DNA of 64,000 bases from an uncultured Eudoraea sp. (GCF_947490415.1 NZ_CANLGX010000003.1:124001-188000), one strand, 5' to 3'; shown: positions 36,761-45,639, numbered from the stretch's first letter. Notes: generated by a model not told the origin, from the letters alone. Translations and numbers: made by a program.

Positions 36761-37798
36761 ATGATTAACTTCTTCCGTAAAATCCGTCAAAGACTGCTGG
36801 CTGAAAACAAATTCAGTAAATATCTGCTTTATGCTATTGGGGAAATTGTATTGGTTGTTATAGGGATATTAATTGCTCTGCAGATTAATAATTGGAACCA
36901 ACAACAAATCAATGATGCTAAAATCACGAGTATTTTAAAAGAAATTCAACAAGATTTAGTGATTGATGTTGAGAGTTCTAAACAAGTCTTTAATCTCTTT
37001 ATGAGAGATTGTATAATTGAAGACTCAATATTAAATAATAAATCCACACGAAACGACTATCCAAGTGGCCCCAAAATAGGACATAGGCTAGGATATAACT
37101 CTGTCAATTTCGTCATTAATACCAGTGGTTACGATAACTTAGCGAGGAACATTGACAACGTTCCTGAAAAGTATCAACCTATACTTAAGGATTTAAAGAA
37201 TCTTTATGTGAGGATAAAAAATAGTATAGACATATCTAATTCACGAATAACGGAAACTGTATTAAAAAATGTTGATGATGGATCTAATCAACACGGTTTT
37301 TTTTTATTAAAGCAAAGGGGCATTGTGACGGAGGCAGCATTTAATTATTATCTCTATGATTCTCGCTATAAGAATATGGTTCACAATTACATGAATGATA
37401 GAGGAAATATTGCTTTATATAGTCAAATATTTCGATTTAAAGCTGTTGAAACGTATGGTAAAATTCAAGAACTTATTGAAAGTACAGATTCAATTCCCAA
37501 AACATTAGATTTAGAACCAATGACCCAAACAATATTAAATACTATAGTGGGAACATATAAAATAATGGATAGTAGCTTAGCAGTTGGGATTAAAGAAATA
37601 AAAATAAGCAATGAAGGAAAGGAATTGCATTTGACTTTTAAAGAAGATGATATTGATTATAAATTAGAACATCATAAAGGATATATTTTTATTCCAATTG
37701 GCTCTCAGGTGTACATAAGTTTTAACACCCCAAGTGAGGGTAACCTTTCGATGAGAAGACCTGGTTTAGGGTATACGACCTATATCAAAGAAGAATAA
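36761..37798 (+). CDS. DUF6090 family membrane protein, long form (copy 6)
   Basis: A 345-residue member, about 90 residues longer than the others. The N-terminus MINFFRKIRQRLLAEN and membrane segment (AIGEIVLVVIGILIALQINN, about 24-43) are standard. The middle motif is much altered (YDNLARNIDNVPEKYQPILK). After residue 255 there is an extra beta-rich domain (ILNTIVGTYKI, ISNEGKELHLTF, GYIFIPIGSQVYISF). Its first 45 codons are nearly identical at DNA level to copy 7, while the rest is unrelated by eye. Confidence 0.85.
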   Translation: MINFFRKIRQRLLAENKFSKYLLYAIGEIVLVVIGILIALQINNWNQQQINDAKITSILKEIQQDLVIDVESSKQVFNLFMRDCIIEDSILNNKSTRNDYPSGPKIGHRLGYNSVNFVINTSGYDNLARNIDNVPEKYQPILKDLKNLYVRIKNSIDISNSRITETVLKNVDDGSNQHGFFLLKQRGIVTEAAFNYYLYDSRYKNMVHNYMNDRGNIALYSQIFRFKAVETYGKIQELIESTDSIPKTLDLEPMTQTILNTIVGTYKIMDSSLAVGIKEIKISNEGKELHLTFKEDDIDYKLEHHKGYIFIPIGSQVYISFNTPSEGNLSMRRPGLGYTTYIKEE

Positions 37799-37863
37799 GT
37801 TGATGATATTAGAAATGTATTATTGCATACTTTCAAGCTTGTCTAATTAGATTAAAATGACAA

Positions 37864-37985
37864 AATGCTAACAACGCCTTTTATTCATAGCCTCCTATCT
37901 CCTACACCATCTTTATTAAGAAAGACCAAGCACTACTACATCTGTTACTCTCTACAATGTGGTGGTCTTCTATTTAAGTATTATT
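37864..37985. repeat. Truncated attC-like arm fused to comM trace
   Basis: GCTAACAACGCCTTTTATTC then ATAGCC opens like the palindrome at 43139 (TAGCTACAAC then AATGGCTTTTATTC and ATAGCC). It is followed by GACCAAGCACTACTACATCT, whose minus strand reads RPPH ... RVTDVVV, a frameshifted ComM trace (37924-37969). It lies 65 bp after a DUF6090 gene. Confidence 0.55.
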
Positions 37986-38107
37986 AAACTGCCGAGCAGA
38001 CAAAAAAACGACATTTTTTTATTATCCTTAGGGAGGGCCTTGGTTTATTTTGAATCACAAGTGAGGTAACACAACCTTTCTTCTCTTTCGACTTATTTAT
38101 TCTTCTT

Positions 38108-38449
38108 CTATCGCTTCTTCGAAACCGAATAAATCAATGCCAAACCGGCTATTATAAGTAAAATGGGAACTAAGGCAAATTCCGGTGTGAAAAATTCCCA
38201 CAATCCGCCCACGATAAAACAACTGCCCACAATTACCCAAAACCCTTCCAGTTTCAGGCCATAGAATCTACGGGCGACCTGTCCACCTAGCGTGATGATG
38301 CCAATAACAAGCAATCCGATTGCTTTTCCAACACCGATGGTAAATGCAATACCCACCCAAATAAAAAATAATCCCCAACCTACTGCCTCTATAGTGCGGG
38401 CTACTCCATGTTTTTCATGCGTTTTGACTTCTTGATTTTGACCTTTCAT
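38108..38449 (-). CDS. Small membrane protein
   Basis: A 113-residue protein with four short hydrophobic segments (about 24-41, 43-57, 70-83 and 91-107) and a polar N-terminus with EKHGVARTIEAVGWG. It resembles small LiaF-like/DUF5668-type membrane proteins, but no firm family is claimed. It is the only minus-strand gene between 33.6 and 51 kb. Function unknown. Confidence 0.65.
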   Translation of the reverse strand: MKGQNQEVKTHEKHGVARTIEAVGWGLFFIWVGIAFTIGVGKAIGLLVIGIITLGGQVARRFYGLKLEGFWVIVGSCFIVGGLWEFFTPEFALVPILLIIAGLALIYSVSKKR

Positions 38450-38940
38450 AGTTTGGACAACTTTATAAATTTATTTAATTAAAAAATTTCTTCATATATA
38501 ACATGATGTTATCAATCATGATGTCACTATAGTGTAAAATATCGCACAGAAATAGTACAAACAATGATTACGGTCATATTGGTTGATGATTTATAATATT
38601 CCCATTGCAATACTAAGGTTTTTGGTAGATGATTCTTGAAAAAGGAGTTCCTTTCACTTTTTTTAAGCATAAATATGTTAAACCATTAACCAAGTCTAAA
38701 GAAAAAAAATTAACCCCAACAACCAAGTCATCCTAGACTAAAAAACATTACAACAACTAATTTTTAGTACTTAGTAACTTGTTATCGAAGTACGTGACAT
38801 GTTTAACGAACAATACAAAAGTATTTCTCTGACAATTTGTAAAATACATTTTCCCGCTAGCGCGAACGTCAAGCTCGAGCCTTGTTCCAACCACCCATCC
38901 CTATTAAGGAATCTATAATGAATGGCCTAACTTAGATGGT
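38450..38940. other. Gene-free spacer
   Basis: About 490 bp, AT-rich. It carries a short GC inverted motif CGCTAGCGCGAACGTCAAGC (38861-38880), related to the GAGCGTGACGCTC family of the window start, and a 9-codon start-like segment MITVILVDD at 38564 that stops at once. Nothing else is supported. Confidence 0.5.
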
Positions 38941-39110
38941 CACCACCACCAACTAAATCTACATCTGTTATGTTATGGTGCGGACAATGCTACCGGGTAA
39001 AAATGCTAGTAAAAAAATCATTATCATGTCATTGTTTTGGAAAGGCCTTCAAAACTAAGATTTTGTGGGACATGGGGCTTTTACTTTATTTCGTTCGAAT
39101 AACTGACCAT
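38941..39110 (-). pseudogene. comM relic in repeat block, copy 2
   Basis: The minus strand reads PHHNITDVDLVGGGD at 38982-38943, a clear match to the PHHTISDVALVGGG motif of ComM/YifB AAA ATPases. The rest of the block (39000-39110) is a direct repeat of 34500-34605 and has stops in all frames. Confidence 0.65.
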
Positions 39111-39244
39111 TTCACAGCACTTCCCACAGATGTCAAAAGCACTATACGGCAACTAACAATTTATGATATAGTATTACTTACTTGGTAAGTCAATAGTTTA
39201 CAAATTAGTGGAATAAAATATTTCAGTACCTTGTTAAGGTAACC
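39111..39244 (+). promoter_or_regulatory. Leader A of DUF6090 copy 7
   Basis: CAGCACTTCCCACAGATG start, the perfect inverted repeat ACTTACTTGGTAAGT (39175-39189), TAAAATATTTCAG and AGTACCTTGTTAAGGTAAC (from 39225). It ends 17 bp before the ATG and is nearly identical to the leader of copy 6 over its last 65 bp. Confidence 0.65.
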
Positions 39245-39261
39245 ATCAACCAATACTACAC

Positions 39262-40017
39262 ATGATTAACTTCTTCCGTAAAATCCGTCAAAGACTGCTG
39301 GCTGAAAACAAATTTAGTAAATATCTGCTTTATGCTATTGGCGAGATTGCATTAGTCATGATTGGTATTTTATTGGCTCTTCAGGTTAATAATTGGAATG
39401 AATCGAGAAAAGAGCGAGTTCAAGAAATCAAACTCTATGAAAATCTATTGGTAAGTTTGTCCGCAGATTCTACAGATGTAGTAAAATTTAGTGGATTAAT
39501 AAGTGCTGGAATGGAAGCTCAAAAATTTTTCATCAGCAATTCATATCAAGAACTTATTGAAAACTATACAGTTCAACAGCTCGAGGACTCCCTTAAAAGT
39601 ACAGGCAAAATCGGCGCCAGTTTTTTTCCAAGATATAGCGCATATAATCAAATGTCAAACAGCGGTTTTCAAGCACTTCTTCAATCTGAAGAGATAAAAT
39701 CCAAATTGTTAGAGCTATATGACAGAATATACAAACGTTATCTGCATGTAGACGCAAGCATTGATGAGAAGTCGGAATTTCATCTCAAGCCAATCATTAA
39801 AGGAGATCTTCAAATTTTTTATGACCGTAATAACATACAGCCTGCAAGCGTATTCAATATAAAGAAATTCGAAACCTTTTATCCCAAACTAATAAGAGAA
39901 TTTAGTAGTATTCTTAGTACGTCTGGTAATGCTCTTGATTCTCTTCGAAATTGTCAAGAGGCAATCCACGAACTATTGTCTCTCATTCGAGACGAACTCG
40001 AACACTTGAAAAGTTAG
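39262..40017 (+). CDS. DUF6090 family membrane protein (copy 7)
   Basis: A 251-residue member: MINFFRKIRQRLLAEN, membrane segment at about 24-42 (AIGEIALVMIGILLALQVN), NWNESRKERV, middle motif YNQMSNSGFQALLQSEEIK and a terminal helix ending LIRDELEHLKS. Its N-terminal codons copy those of gene copy 6, but the C-terminal 200 residues do not. A possible attC-like arm (40042) follows 25 bp after the stop codon. Confidence 0.87.
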   Translation: MINFFRKIRQRLLAENKFSKYLLYAIGEIALVMIGILLALQVNNWNESRKERVQEIKLYENLLVSLSADSTDVVKFSGLISAGMEAQKFFISNSYQELIENYTVQQLEDSLKSTGKIGASFFPRYSAYNQMSNSGFQALLQSEEIKSKLLELYDRIYKRYLHVDASIDEKSEFHLKPIIKGDLQIFYDRNNIQPASVFNIKKFETFYPKLIREFSSILSTSGNALDSLRNCQEAIHELLSLIRDELEHLKS

Positions 40018-40041
40018 TTATTAAATATTTAAAAAATAACG

Positions 40042-40085
40042 AAGGCACAACAATGGCTATAAGTAATCCGCCAGAGGCGGACAGG
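40042..40085. repeat. Short attC-like arm with hairpin
   Basis: AAGGCACAAC, then AATGGCTATAAGTAATCC and hairpin TCCGCC-AGA-GGCGGA. The ACAACAATGGCTATAA core also occurs at 48512 in a full palindrome. No matching right arm is visible here. Confidence 0.5.
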
Positions 40086-40249
40086 TTGATTGTTCTCGCT
40101 TACTTTGGAAGTTCCTGCAGAATTCCAAACTTGGTGTATGGTCTATTTGCGATATAAAGGATAGTTAATGCATATTATCCGAACAAAATTTCGCTAATGT
40201 TTCTAAACTCACCGTGTTTACTATGGTTCCTTAACTTAGCTTAAATAAA

Positions 40250-40320
40250 TAATCTCTTATCTTAGTTTCACATATAAAAGATATATAGATCATAATCTAT
40301 ATCCCTACGTTATGTCTTAC
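40250..40320 (+). promoter_or_regulatory. Leader B, copy 1
   Basis: CTTATCTTAGTTTCACATAT ... AATCTATATCCCTACGTTAT. It shares the skeleton TATCTTAGTTTAcATAAG ... ATATCCCTTTGTTGTAGC with four other sites. TATCTTAG resembles the Bacteroidota -7 box. The gene at 40378 follows. Confidence 0.55.
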
Positions 40321-40377
40321 GGTAAATTTATGCAGTTATAAGCCAATTGGTTACGAACAAAAAGATACTTTATAAAT

Positions 40378-41925
40378 ATGAAAAAAACAGTTTACTTCTC
40401 CATACTTCTGCTCCTTATCCTTAGTTGTAGTAATACTAATGAAGCTGATAAGCAAGAGTATCGATATATTACAGACCTAACCAAGGTAAAGGATGGGCGT
40501 ATACCAGTTGAACTACAGTTTTCAGGGGAATTACCTGATACAGCCTGCTTCTGTTTACCTAAAATTATTCCTGGCATTTATGATGATACAAATTTCGGGA
40601 AGTTTGTTCATGATTTTAAGGCATTTACGAGTGAAGGAGAACGACTAGAGGTAAAGAAGTTTAATACCAATTGTTGGCAGTTATTTAATGCAAAGAGTCT
40701 TGCTAAGTTAGAATACAATGTATCACAGGGTTGGGACAACTTTAATTTCGAAGATCTTAGACCCTATAGGTCTGCGGAGAACTATTTTAATGAAGATATC
40801 TTCATTTTAAATTCTAACGGTATATTTGGATACTTCGAAAAACTGGAGAAAGTTCCTTACCATATTACAATTTTAAAAAGGGAAGACTTTTATGGAGCAA
40901 GTAGCTTGGAAAAACGGAGTATCTCCAAAAACCAAGATGAATTTAAGGCTAAGAATTATAGGTATTTAGTGGATAATCCTTTGATGTATTCAAAACCCGA
41001 TACCACATCAATCGAACTTTCTAATATCTCTGTTCTTATAGCAGCTTATTCAAGTTCAGGAAAAAAAATAGCGGACTCCTTAGCCATATCAATTGGGCCT
41101 TTACTAAAAAACCAGACAGCATACCTTGAAGGAAACCTAGCTACTGATAAATACACTTTTATCGTCTATCACAATGAAAATGTCGAAGATGAGAAATATT
41201 TCTCCGATGGCTTAGAACATAATCAATCGACTGTTCTTCTTATGTATTCCCCTTTTGATATGGAAGCGTTTAAGTCAACTGTCTTTCACTTGGCTAGTCA
41301 TGAGTTTTTTCATACTGTACAGCCATTGGGACTACATTCCTATGAAATTGCAGAGTATGATTTCTCTAATCCGAAATTCTCTAAGCATTTGTGGCTATAC
41401 GAGGGGATGACGGAATACTTCACTATCCACATGCGGATAATGGAAAAAATGGAATCATTGGATGAGTTTCTCAAAGTCTTAGAGCAAAAGGTTTCTAACA
41501 TGAATAAGTATTCTACTGATATTCCTTTCACTGAGTTTAGTAAGAAGGTAATAGATATGCCCGATTACTACATGAATGTCTATTTCAAAGGAGCACTAAT
41601 TAACTTATGTCTGGATATAAGATTACGTGAGCTGAGTAATGGGACATATGGGGTTCAGAATTTAATTGCAGACTTATTAAAGAAGTATGGGAAAGACAGA
41701 CCGTTTAAGGATGATTATTTATTTGAAGAGATTTACAAGGTAAGTGGCTTCCCTGAGCTTAAAGTATTTGTAGAGAAGTACATTTCAGGAACAACCCCTC
41801 TCCCTCTTCAGGAGACCTTGTACAAAGTAGGTTTCAAATATGAAGAAGAAACGGGAAAGATCACAGAAGTAGAGGTCTTAACGGATGAGCAAAAACTTCT
41901 TAGAAAATTTTGGATTAATCAATGA
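40378..41925 (+). CDS. M61-like metallopeptidase lipoprotein
   Basis: A 515-residue lipoprotein (lipobox LILSC, Cys17). A beta-rich N-terminal domain (about 25-230) is followed by a gluzincin catalytic domain: HEFFH at 308-312 with downstream glutamate in LWLYEGMTEYF (Glu342), the HExxH...E arrangement of thermolysin-clan peptidases. The order of domains is that of M61 (glycyl aminopeptidase) proteins; the usual C-terminal PDZ domain is not evident. It probably cleaves peptides in the periplasm. Preceded by leader B. Confidence 0.85.
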   Translation: MKKTVYFSILLLLILSCSNTNEADKQEYRYITDLTKVKDGRIPVELQFSGELPDTACFCLPKIIPGIYDDTNFGKFVHDFKAFTSEGERLEVKKFNTNCWQLFNAKSLAKLEYNVSQGWDNFNFEDLRPYRSAENYFNEDIFILNSNGIFGYFEKLEKVPYHITILKREDFYGASSLEKRSISKNQDEFKAKNYRYLVDNPLMYSKPDTTSIELSNISVLIAAYSSSGKKIADSLAISIGPLLKNQTAYLEGNLATDKYTFIVYHNENVEDEKYFSDGLEHNQSTVLLMYSPFDMEAFKSTVFHLASHEFFHTVQPLGLHSYEIAEYDFSNPKFSKHLWLYEGMTEYFTIHMRIMEKMESLDEFLKVLEQKVSNMNKYSTDIPFTEFSKKVIDMPDYYMNVYFKGALINLCLDIRLRELSNGTYGVQNLIADLLKKYGKDRPFKDDYLFEEIYKVSGFPELKVFVEKYISGTTPLPLQETLYKVGFKYEEETGKITEVEVLTDEQKLLRKFWINQ

Positions 41926-42240
41926 TATACGCATTTATTGCATTTGACTTAGAAAGTCATGGATTGTTTGTCTTTCATGCGTTATGTAGGGAAAGACTAG
42001 TGGTGTGAGATGGGTATATCATAAGCATAAATGTCCATAGCCTCCCTGCGGTTTGGCTACGGCAAGTGAGGCTTAATTTTATTAAAATTAAAAATAAAAG
42101 ATTTAACTAGAGCCTACGCCCAAAGGTTAAATGAAATTACTGCCTATCTCCTTTTCCATCCTATGTAAAGAAAGACCAACCACTACTACATCTGTGATTC
42201 TATCAAATGTGGAGGTCTTGTTTTTAAATCCGTAGTGCTT
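41926..42240. repeat. Spacer with hairpin and comM trace
   Basis: Contains GCCTCCCTGCGGTTTGGCTA ... GAGGC (about 42049-42071), a hairpin-forming segment. GACCAACCACTACTACATCT (42174-42220) follows, whose minus strand reads RPPH then, frameshifted, DRITDVVVVG as in ComM. No gene is visible. Confidence 0.5.
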
Positions 42241-42313
42241 ATAATATTTGTTGTATTATCTTAGTTTAAATAACTGGTATGTCATCAGTAACTATATCCC
42301 TTTGTCGTAGCTA
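42241..42313 (+). promoter_or_regulatory. Leader B, copy 2, ending in a cassette arm
   Basis: TTGTATTATCTTAGTTTAAA ... ACTATATCCCTTTGTCGTAG. The last 10 bases GTCGTAGCTA (42304-42313) are a 9/10 inverted match to TAGCTACAAC at 43139-43148, just past the gene that follows. Confidence 0.6.
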
Positions 42314-42334
42314 ATGCGGTAACTAAGAAACTGA

Positions 42335-43129
42335 ATGGAAAAAACAATATTCGAAATTACCAAAATGGACTGTCCTTCCGAGGAAAATCTAATCCGAATG
42401 AAACTAGACGGAATTTCAAGTATTGCGAATTTGGATTTTGATATTCCAAACCGAAAATTGACTGTTTTCCATAGCGGTCAAATCGACCAAATTGAAAAGT
42501 CGATAAACGAATTGAATCTTGGAGGTAATAAAATCTCTACAGTACAAACCGAGCAAACCGATTTTAAAGAGAGTACAAACCAAAGAAAATTACTTTGGAC
42601 TGTACTAGGAATTAACTTTGCTTTCTTTGTTATCGAAATGACAACAGGTTTGATTTCCAAATCTATGGGACTTGTAGCAGACAGTTTGGATATGTTAGCA
42701 GACAGTTTTGTTTATGGAATTAGTCTTTTTGCAGTTGGTGGAACCATAATCAAAAAGAAACGAATAGCAAAACTTGCAGGATATTTTCAAATCACACTTG
42801 CGATTATTGGATTTGTAGAGATTTTAAGACGATTTTTCGGAAATGAAAAACTTCCAGATTTCACTACAATGATTATTGTATCAATCTTTGCTTTAATAGC
42901 GAACGGAATTTGTTTGTATTTGATGCAACAGTCAAAAAGCAAAAAAGAAGCACATATAAAAGCTAGTATGATTTTCACTTCAAATGACGTGATTATCAAT
43001 TTAGGAGTTATAATAGCAGGACTTTTAGTGAATTGGTTAAACTCGGGAAAACCCGATTTGATTATCGGAACAATCGTTTTTGCTTTGGTAATTCAAGGAG
43101 CATTTAGAATATTGAAATTAAGTAAATAA
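42335..43129 (+). CDS. CDF-like cation transporter with N-terminal HMA-like domain
   Basis: A 264-residue protein. Residues 1-70 form an HMA-like ferredoxin fold with a single cysteine (KMDCPSEE, Cys13) rather than CxxC. Residues 85-260 are six helices of the cation diffusion facilitator type, with the metal-site signature ADSLDMLADS in TM2 and SNDVIINLGV in TM5. It probably exports Zn, Co, Ni or a related ion. It lacks the cytosolic C-terminal domain of canonical CDF proteins, and an HMA domain in front of a CDF core is uncommon. It sits alone between inverted 10-bp arms. Confidence 0.82.
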   Translation: MEKTIFEITKMDCPSEENLIRMKLDGISSIANLDFDIPNRKLTVFHSGQIDQIEKSINELNLGGNKISTVQTEQTDFKESTNQRKLLWTVLGINFAFFVIEMTTGLISKSMGLVADSLDMLADSFVYGISLFAVGGTIIKKKRIAKLAGYFQITLAIIGFVEILRRFFGNEKLPDFTTMIIVSIFALIANGICLYLMQQSKSKKEAHIKASMIFTSNDVIINLGVIIAGLLVNWLNSGKPDLIIGTIVFALVIQGAFRILKLSK

Positions 43130-43138
43130 AAAGAACAC

Positions 43139-43240
43139 TAGCTACAACAATGGCTTTTATTCATAGCCACCTATCTCGTACTCCATCTTTATTAAGAAAG
43201 ACCAAGCACTACTACATCTGTGACTCTCTCTAATGTGTGC
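43139..43240. repeat. Cassette right arm with attC-like stem and comM trace
   Basis: TAGCTACAAC (43139-43148), then AATGGCTTTTATTCATAGCC forming a small TGGCT/AGCCA stem. GACCAAGCACTACTACATCT at 43200 starts a ComM trace. It has the same layout as 37864-37985. Confidence 0.55.
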
Positions 43241-43266
43241 ATATAATGATGTGCCACATTACTAAT

Positions 43267-43360
43267 AAGCCCCAACCAACTTTGGGCTTAATCTAAATAA
43301 ACTATCTTAGTTTCCATGAGTGGGAGTTTAATAATATCTACGTCCCATTGCTGTAGGTCA
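43267..43360 (+). promoter_or_regulatory. Hairpin plus leader B, copy 3
   Basis: AAGCCCCAACCAACTTTGGG then CTT forms a stem-loop (43267-43289). Next comes AACTATCTTAGTTTCCATGA ... GTCCCATTGCTGTAGGTC. The same hairpin plus leader lies at 46824-46920. It precedes the AraC gene by 24 bp. Confidence 0.55.
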
Positions 43361-43383
43361 TCAAGACATAAATAGAAAAATAG

Positions 43384-44418
43384 TTGGAATTAAATCTAAT
43401 AACATATAACCCTAATTTGATTGTTAAAACAATAGGGAAAGCATTAAACATCGCAACAAATTCTAAATATGTAGAAGAAGAACTTTTTTTGTCAAAAAAA
43501 TATGGTGAAGGCAGAATATTAGGTTTTAAATTTAGTGATGGAGTAGGTCTTTTACTATTTGATTGTATGTTTAAACGAAGATGTACTGTAGTCTTTGACA
43601 AATCTCTTTTGTCACCATTACTCTTTAACTTCGTCTCTACAGGAAGTATTACGCATATTAGCAATTATGAAAATAATCACTACATGCTTAATCCATTACA
43701 GAGCACTATCTCAGGTAATCAAATGGATAGTTCAGAAGCTTTTATATTTCAACCTAAGGAAAAAATAGTTTTTTCGTGTATTATGATCAATAGGGAAGAT
43801 TTTAAACATAAGATTGATGTGGAATCAAATAAAATGCCAGAGAAGATGAAATCGGTTTTTTTAGATACACTTACTGAAAAGTCTTTTTTTTATCAAACTA
43901 ACTACAGTATGGCCAGCTCTATACACCTACTGTCAGTATTAAATAATAGCCATGTTGACCTGGCCAGGAGTGTTTATTTAGAGGGCATTACATTAGAATT
44001 ATTATCTAATCAAATAAAATTGTTTAATAACAGTGTCTCAACCACTTCTGCAAAGAGCACAGTTTTAAATAATGAAGACATCGAAAAGATATTAAAGGCT
44101 AAAGAAATATTACTTAAAAATTTAAATGAGTCACCAACTATTGCATCATTGTCTAAAAAAGTAGGTGTCAATCAAACAAAACTTAAAATTGGTTTTAAAA
44201 ACATTTTTGATACCCCAATAAAAACCTGGTTACGCTATAAAAAACTGGAAAAAGCTCAATTATTGTTATTAAAAGACCAACTAAGTATTAAAGAGATATC
44301 AGAAACTGTAGGTTATCAAAATCAAAGTCACTTCGCCAGGCAATTCAAAACCCGCTATGGTGTGTTACCTAAAGATTATCTAAAGCAAATAAAAAAAGTA
44401 AGAACATTTGACTTATAA
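43384..44418 (+). CDS. AraC family transcriptional regulator
   Basis: A 344-residue regulator with a divergent N-terminal sensing region (1-240) and a two-helix-turn-helix AraC domain at about 245-340: ESPTIASLSKKVGVNQTKLK, then LSIKEISETVGYQNQSHFAR and FKTRYGVLPKDY. The start is TTG at 43384 (an in-frame TAG is directly before it). The next ATG would cut into the N-terminal domain. Target and ligand are unknown. The neighbouring genes do not form a clear regulon. Confidence 0.85.
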   Translation: MELNLITYNPNLIVKTIGKALNIATNSKYVEEELFLSKKYGEGRILGFKFSDGVGLLLFDCMFKRRCTVVFDKSLLSPLLFNFVSTGSITHISNYENNHYMLNPLQSTISGNQMDSSEAFIFQPKEKIVFSCIMINREDFKHKIDVESNKMPEKMKSVFLDTLTEKSFFYQTNYSMASSIHLLSVLNNSHVDLARSVYLEGITLELLSNQIKLFNNSVSTTSAKSTVLNNEDIEKILKAKEILLKNLNESPTIASLSKKVGVNQTKLKIGFKNIFDTPIKTWLRYKKLEKAQLLLLKDQLSIKEISETVGYQNQSHFARQFKTRYGVLPKDYLKQIKKVRTFDL

Positions 44419-44659
44419 TACTGCTTACCTTAAAAAAGTAACAGTTCTCTTTTTCAATGGTTCACACCGTAACACTAAAATTATTATAAAACGTTTCAGC
44501 AATATTCATTGAAATAAACCCAAACGGGGCATTTTAACTTCTATTCCGTATTTATTCTAAGCATATAGTTCCAGACCTTTGAAAATGAAGCGGGAGTCAA
44601 TGCATATAATTCCCTTTGACTTTTTATGATAGAGAATATAGAAATATAAAACGGATATA

Positions 44660-45391
44660 ATGAAAACACTCAAAGTAACTTTTTTTTTAGCAGCGTTAGT
44701 TGGGGCAATGCAATTAAATGCGCAATCCTACGTACAAATAAATTCCCAATCATCTATTCAATCAGACCAATCGTCTATTCAATCAATTGAAGCAACAGTT
44801 GATTATGATAACGCTCAACGTCCCTGCATTCAGGTAAATCTAGATCCCGAACCCAAAACTCTTAAAAACGCCTGGAGAGAGTATCTTAAAGACAATTACG
44901 ATTTTAAATTGAAGGGAATAGGATTTTTAAGCAACAATGACCTTCGTTCAGCAGAAGCAATAACTGTAAAACAAATATCTTCTAAGGAAATGGATTTCTA
45001 CACGCTTATCACAGAAGACGAAAATGGTTCTGAAATGAAAGTATTCGTACGCTATGGTTACGACATCTATTTGACCAAAAAAAATAACCCTGATGAATAT
45101 GAGGCCATTACTGAAATAATGGATAGTTTCTTAAAATACTATTTGCCAATATATTATGTAGGTAGAGTTAATGACACTGAAAAACGCATAGAAAAATTAA
45201 CAGATGAAACAAATGATTTGACAGAAGAAATTGTTGATGATTCTGCCAGAATAGCCGAACTGAAGAAAGAAATTGAAGAATTGGAAGAAGAGTCGGAATC
45301 TAAAACTGAAATGTTAGCAATGGCGAATATAAAATTGATAAAAAGAAATGAAAAATTGGTTAGAATAAAAAATCAATTAACAAAATTATAA
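44660..45391 (+). CDS. Secreted coiled-coil hypothetical protein
   Basis: A 243-residue protein with signal peptide MKTLKVTFFLAALVGAMQLNA. A mature N-terminal Ser/Gln-rich stretch (QINSQSSIQSDQSSIQSIE) leads into a compact domain (about 60-170). A C-terminal coiled coil (about 172-243, TEKRIEKLTDETNDLTEEIV onwards) completes it. Similar secreted proteins are common in Bacteroidota, but no function is known to me. The gap before it (44419-44659) is AT-rich without repeats. Confidence 0.7.
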   Translation: MKTLKVTFFLAALVGAMQLNAQSYVQINSQSSIQSDQSSIQSIEATVDYDNAQRPCIQVNLDPEPKTLKNAWREYLKDNYDFKLKGIGFLSNNDLRSAEAITVKQISSKEMDFYTLITEDENGSEMKVFVRYGYDIYLTKKNNPDEYEAITEIMDSFLKYYLPIYYVGRVNDTEKRIEKLTDETNDLTEEIVDDSARIAELKKEIEELEEESESKTEMLAMANIKLIKRNEKLVRIKNQLTKL

Positions 45392-45639
45392 TAAAGACAA
45401 AATAATTCGTTAGAGCATTAATACAAAGTAGGAAGATCATCATTATACCTATGAGAGAAATCTTCTTCTGAAAATTCTTACTTACAACTTCTTTATCTCA
45501 TTTCCACTGTTGGCGTGAGCGTTGCCCCCGTTGGCGAGAGCGTCACGCTCGTGTCATACTAAAAATCCATTAAACCCAAGTTCATACAGTCATAATCTTT
45601 TTTAAAAGAGTATTATCTTCTTCATAATTTCTTACACTA

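Noticed and set aside
38564-38596. Plus-strand MITVILVDD, like the start of a response regulator receiver domain
   Set aside because: Stops after ten codons and no further receiver motif follows in any frame.
34606-39135. Junction CAGCACTTCCCACAGATG read on the minus strand as SVGSAVK, like the GSAVxG start of ComM
   Set aside because: The match is only 4-5 residues and the same junction also precedes the recombinase relic and R1, so it is more likely part of a repeat than a ComM N-terminus.
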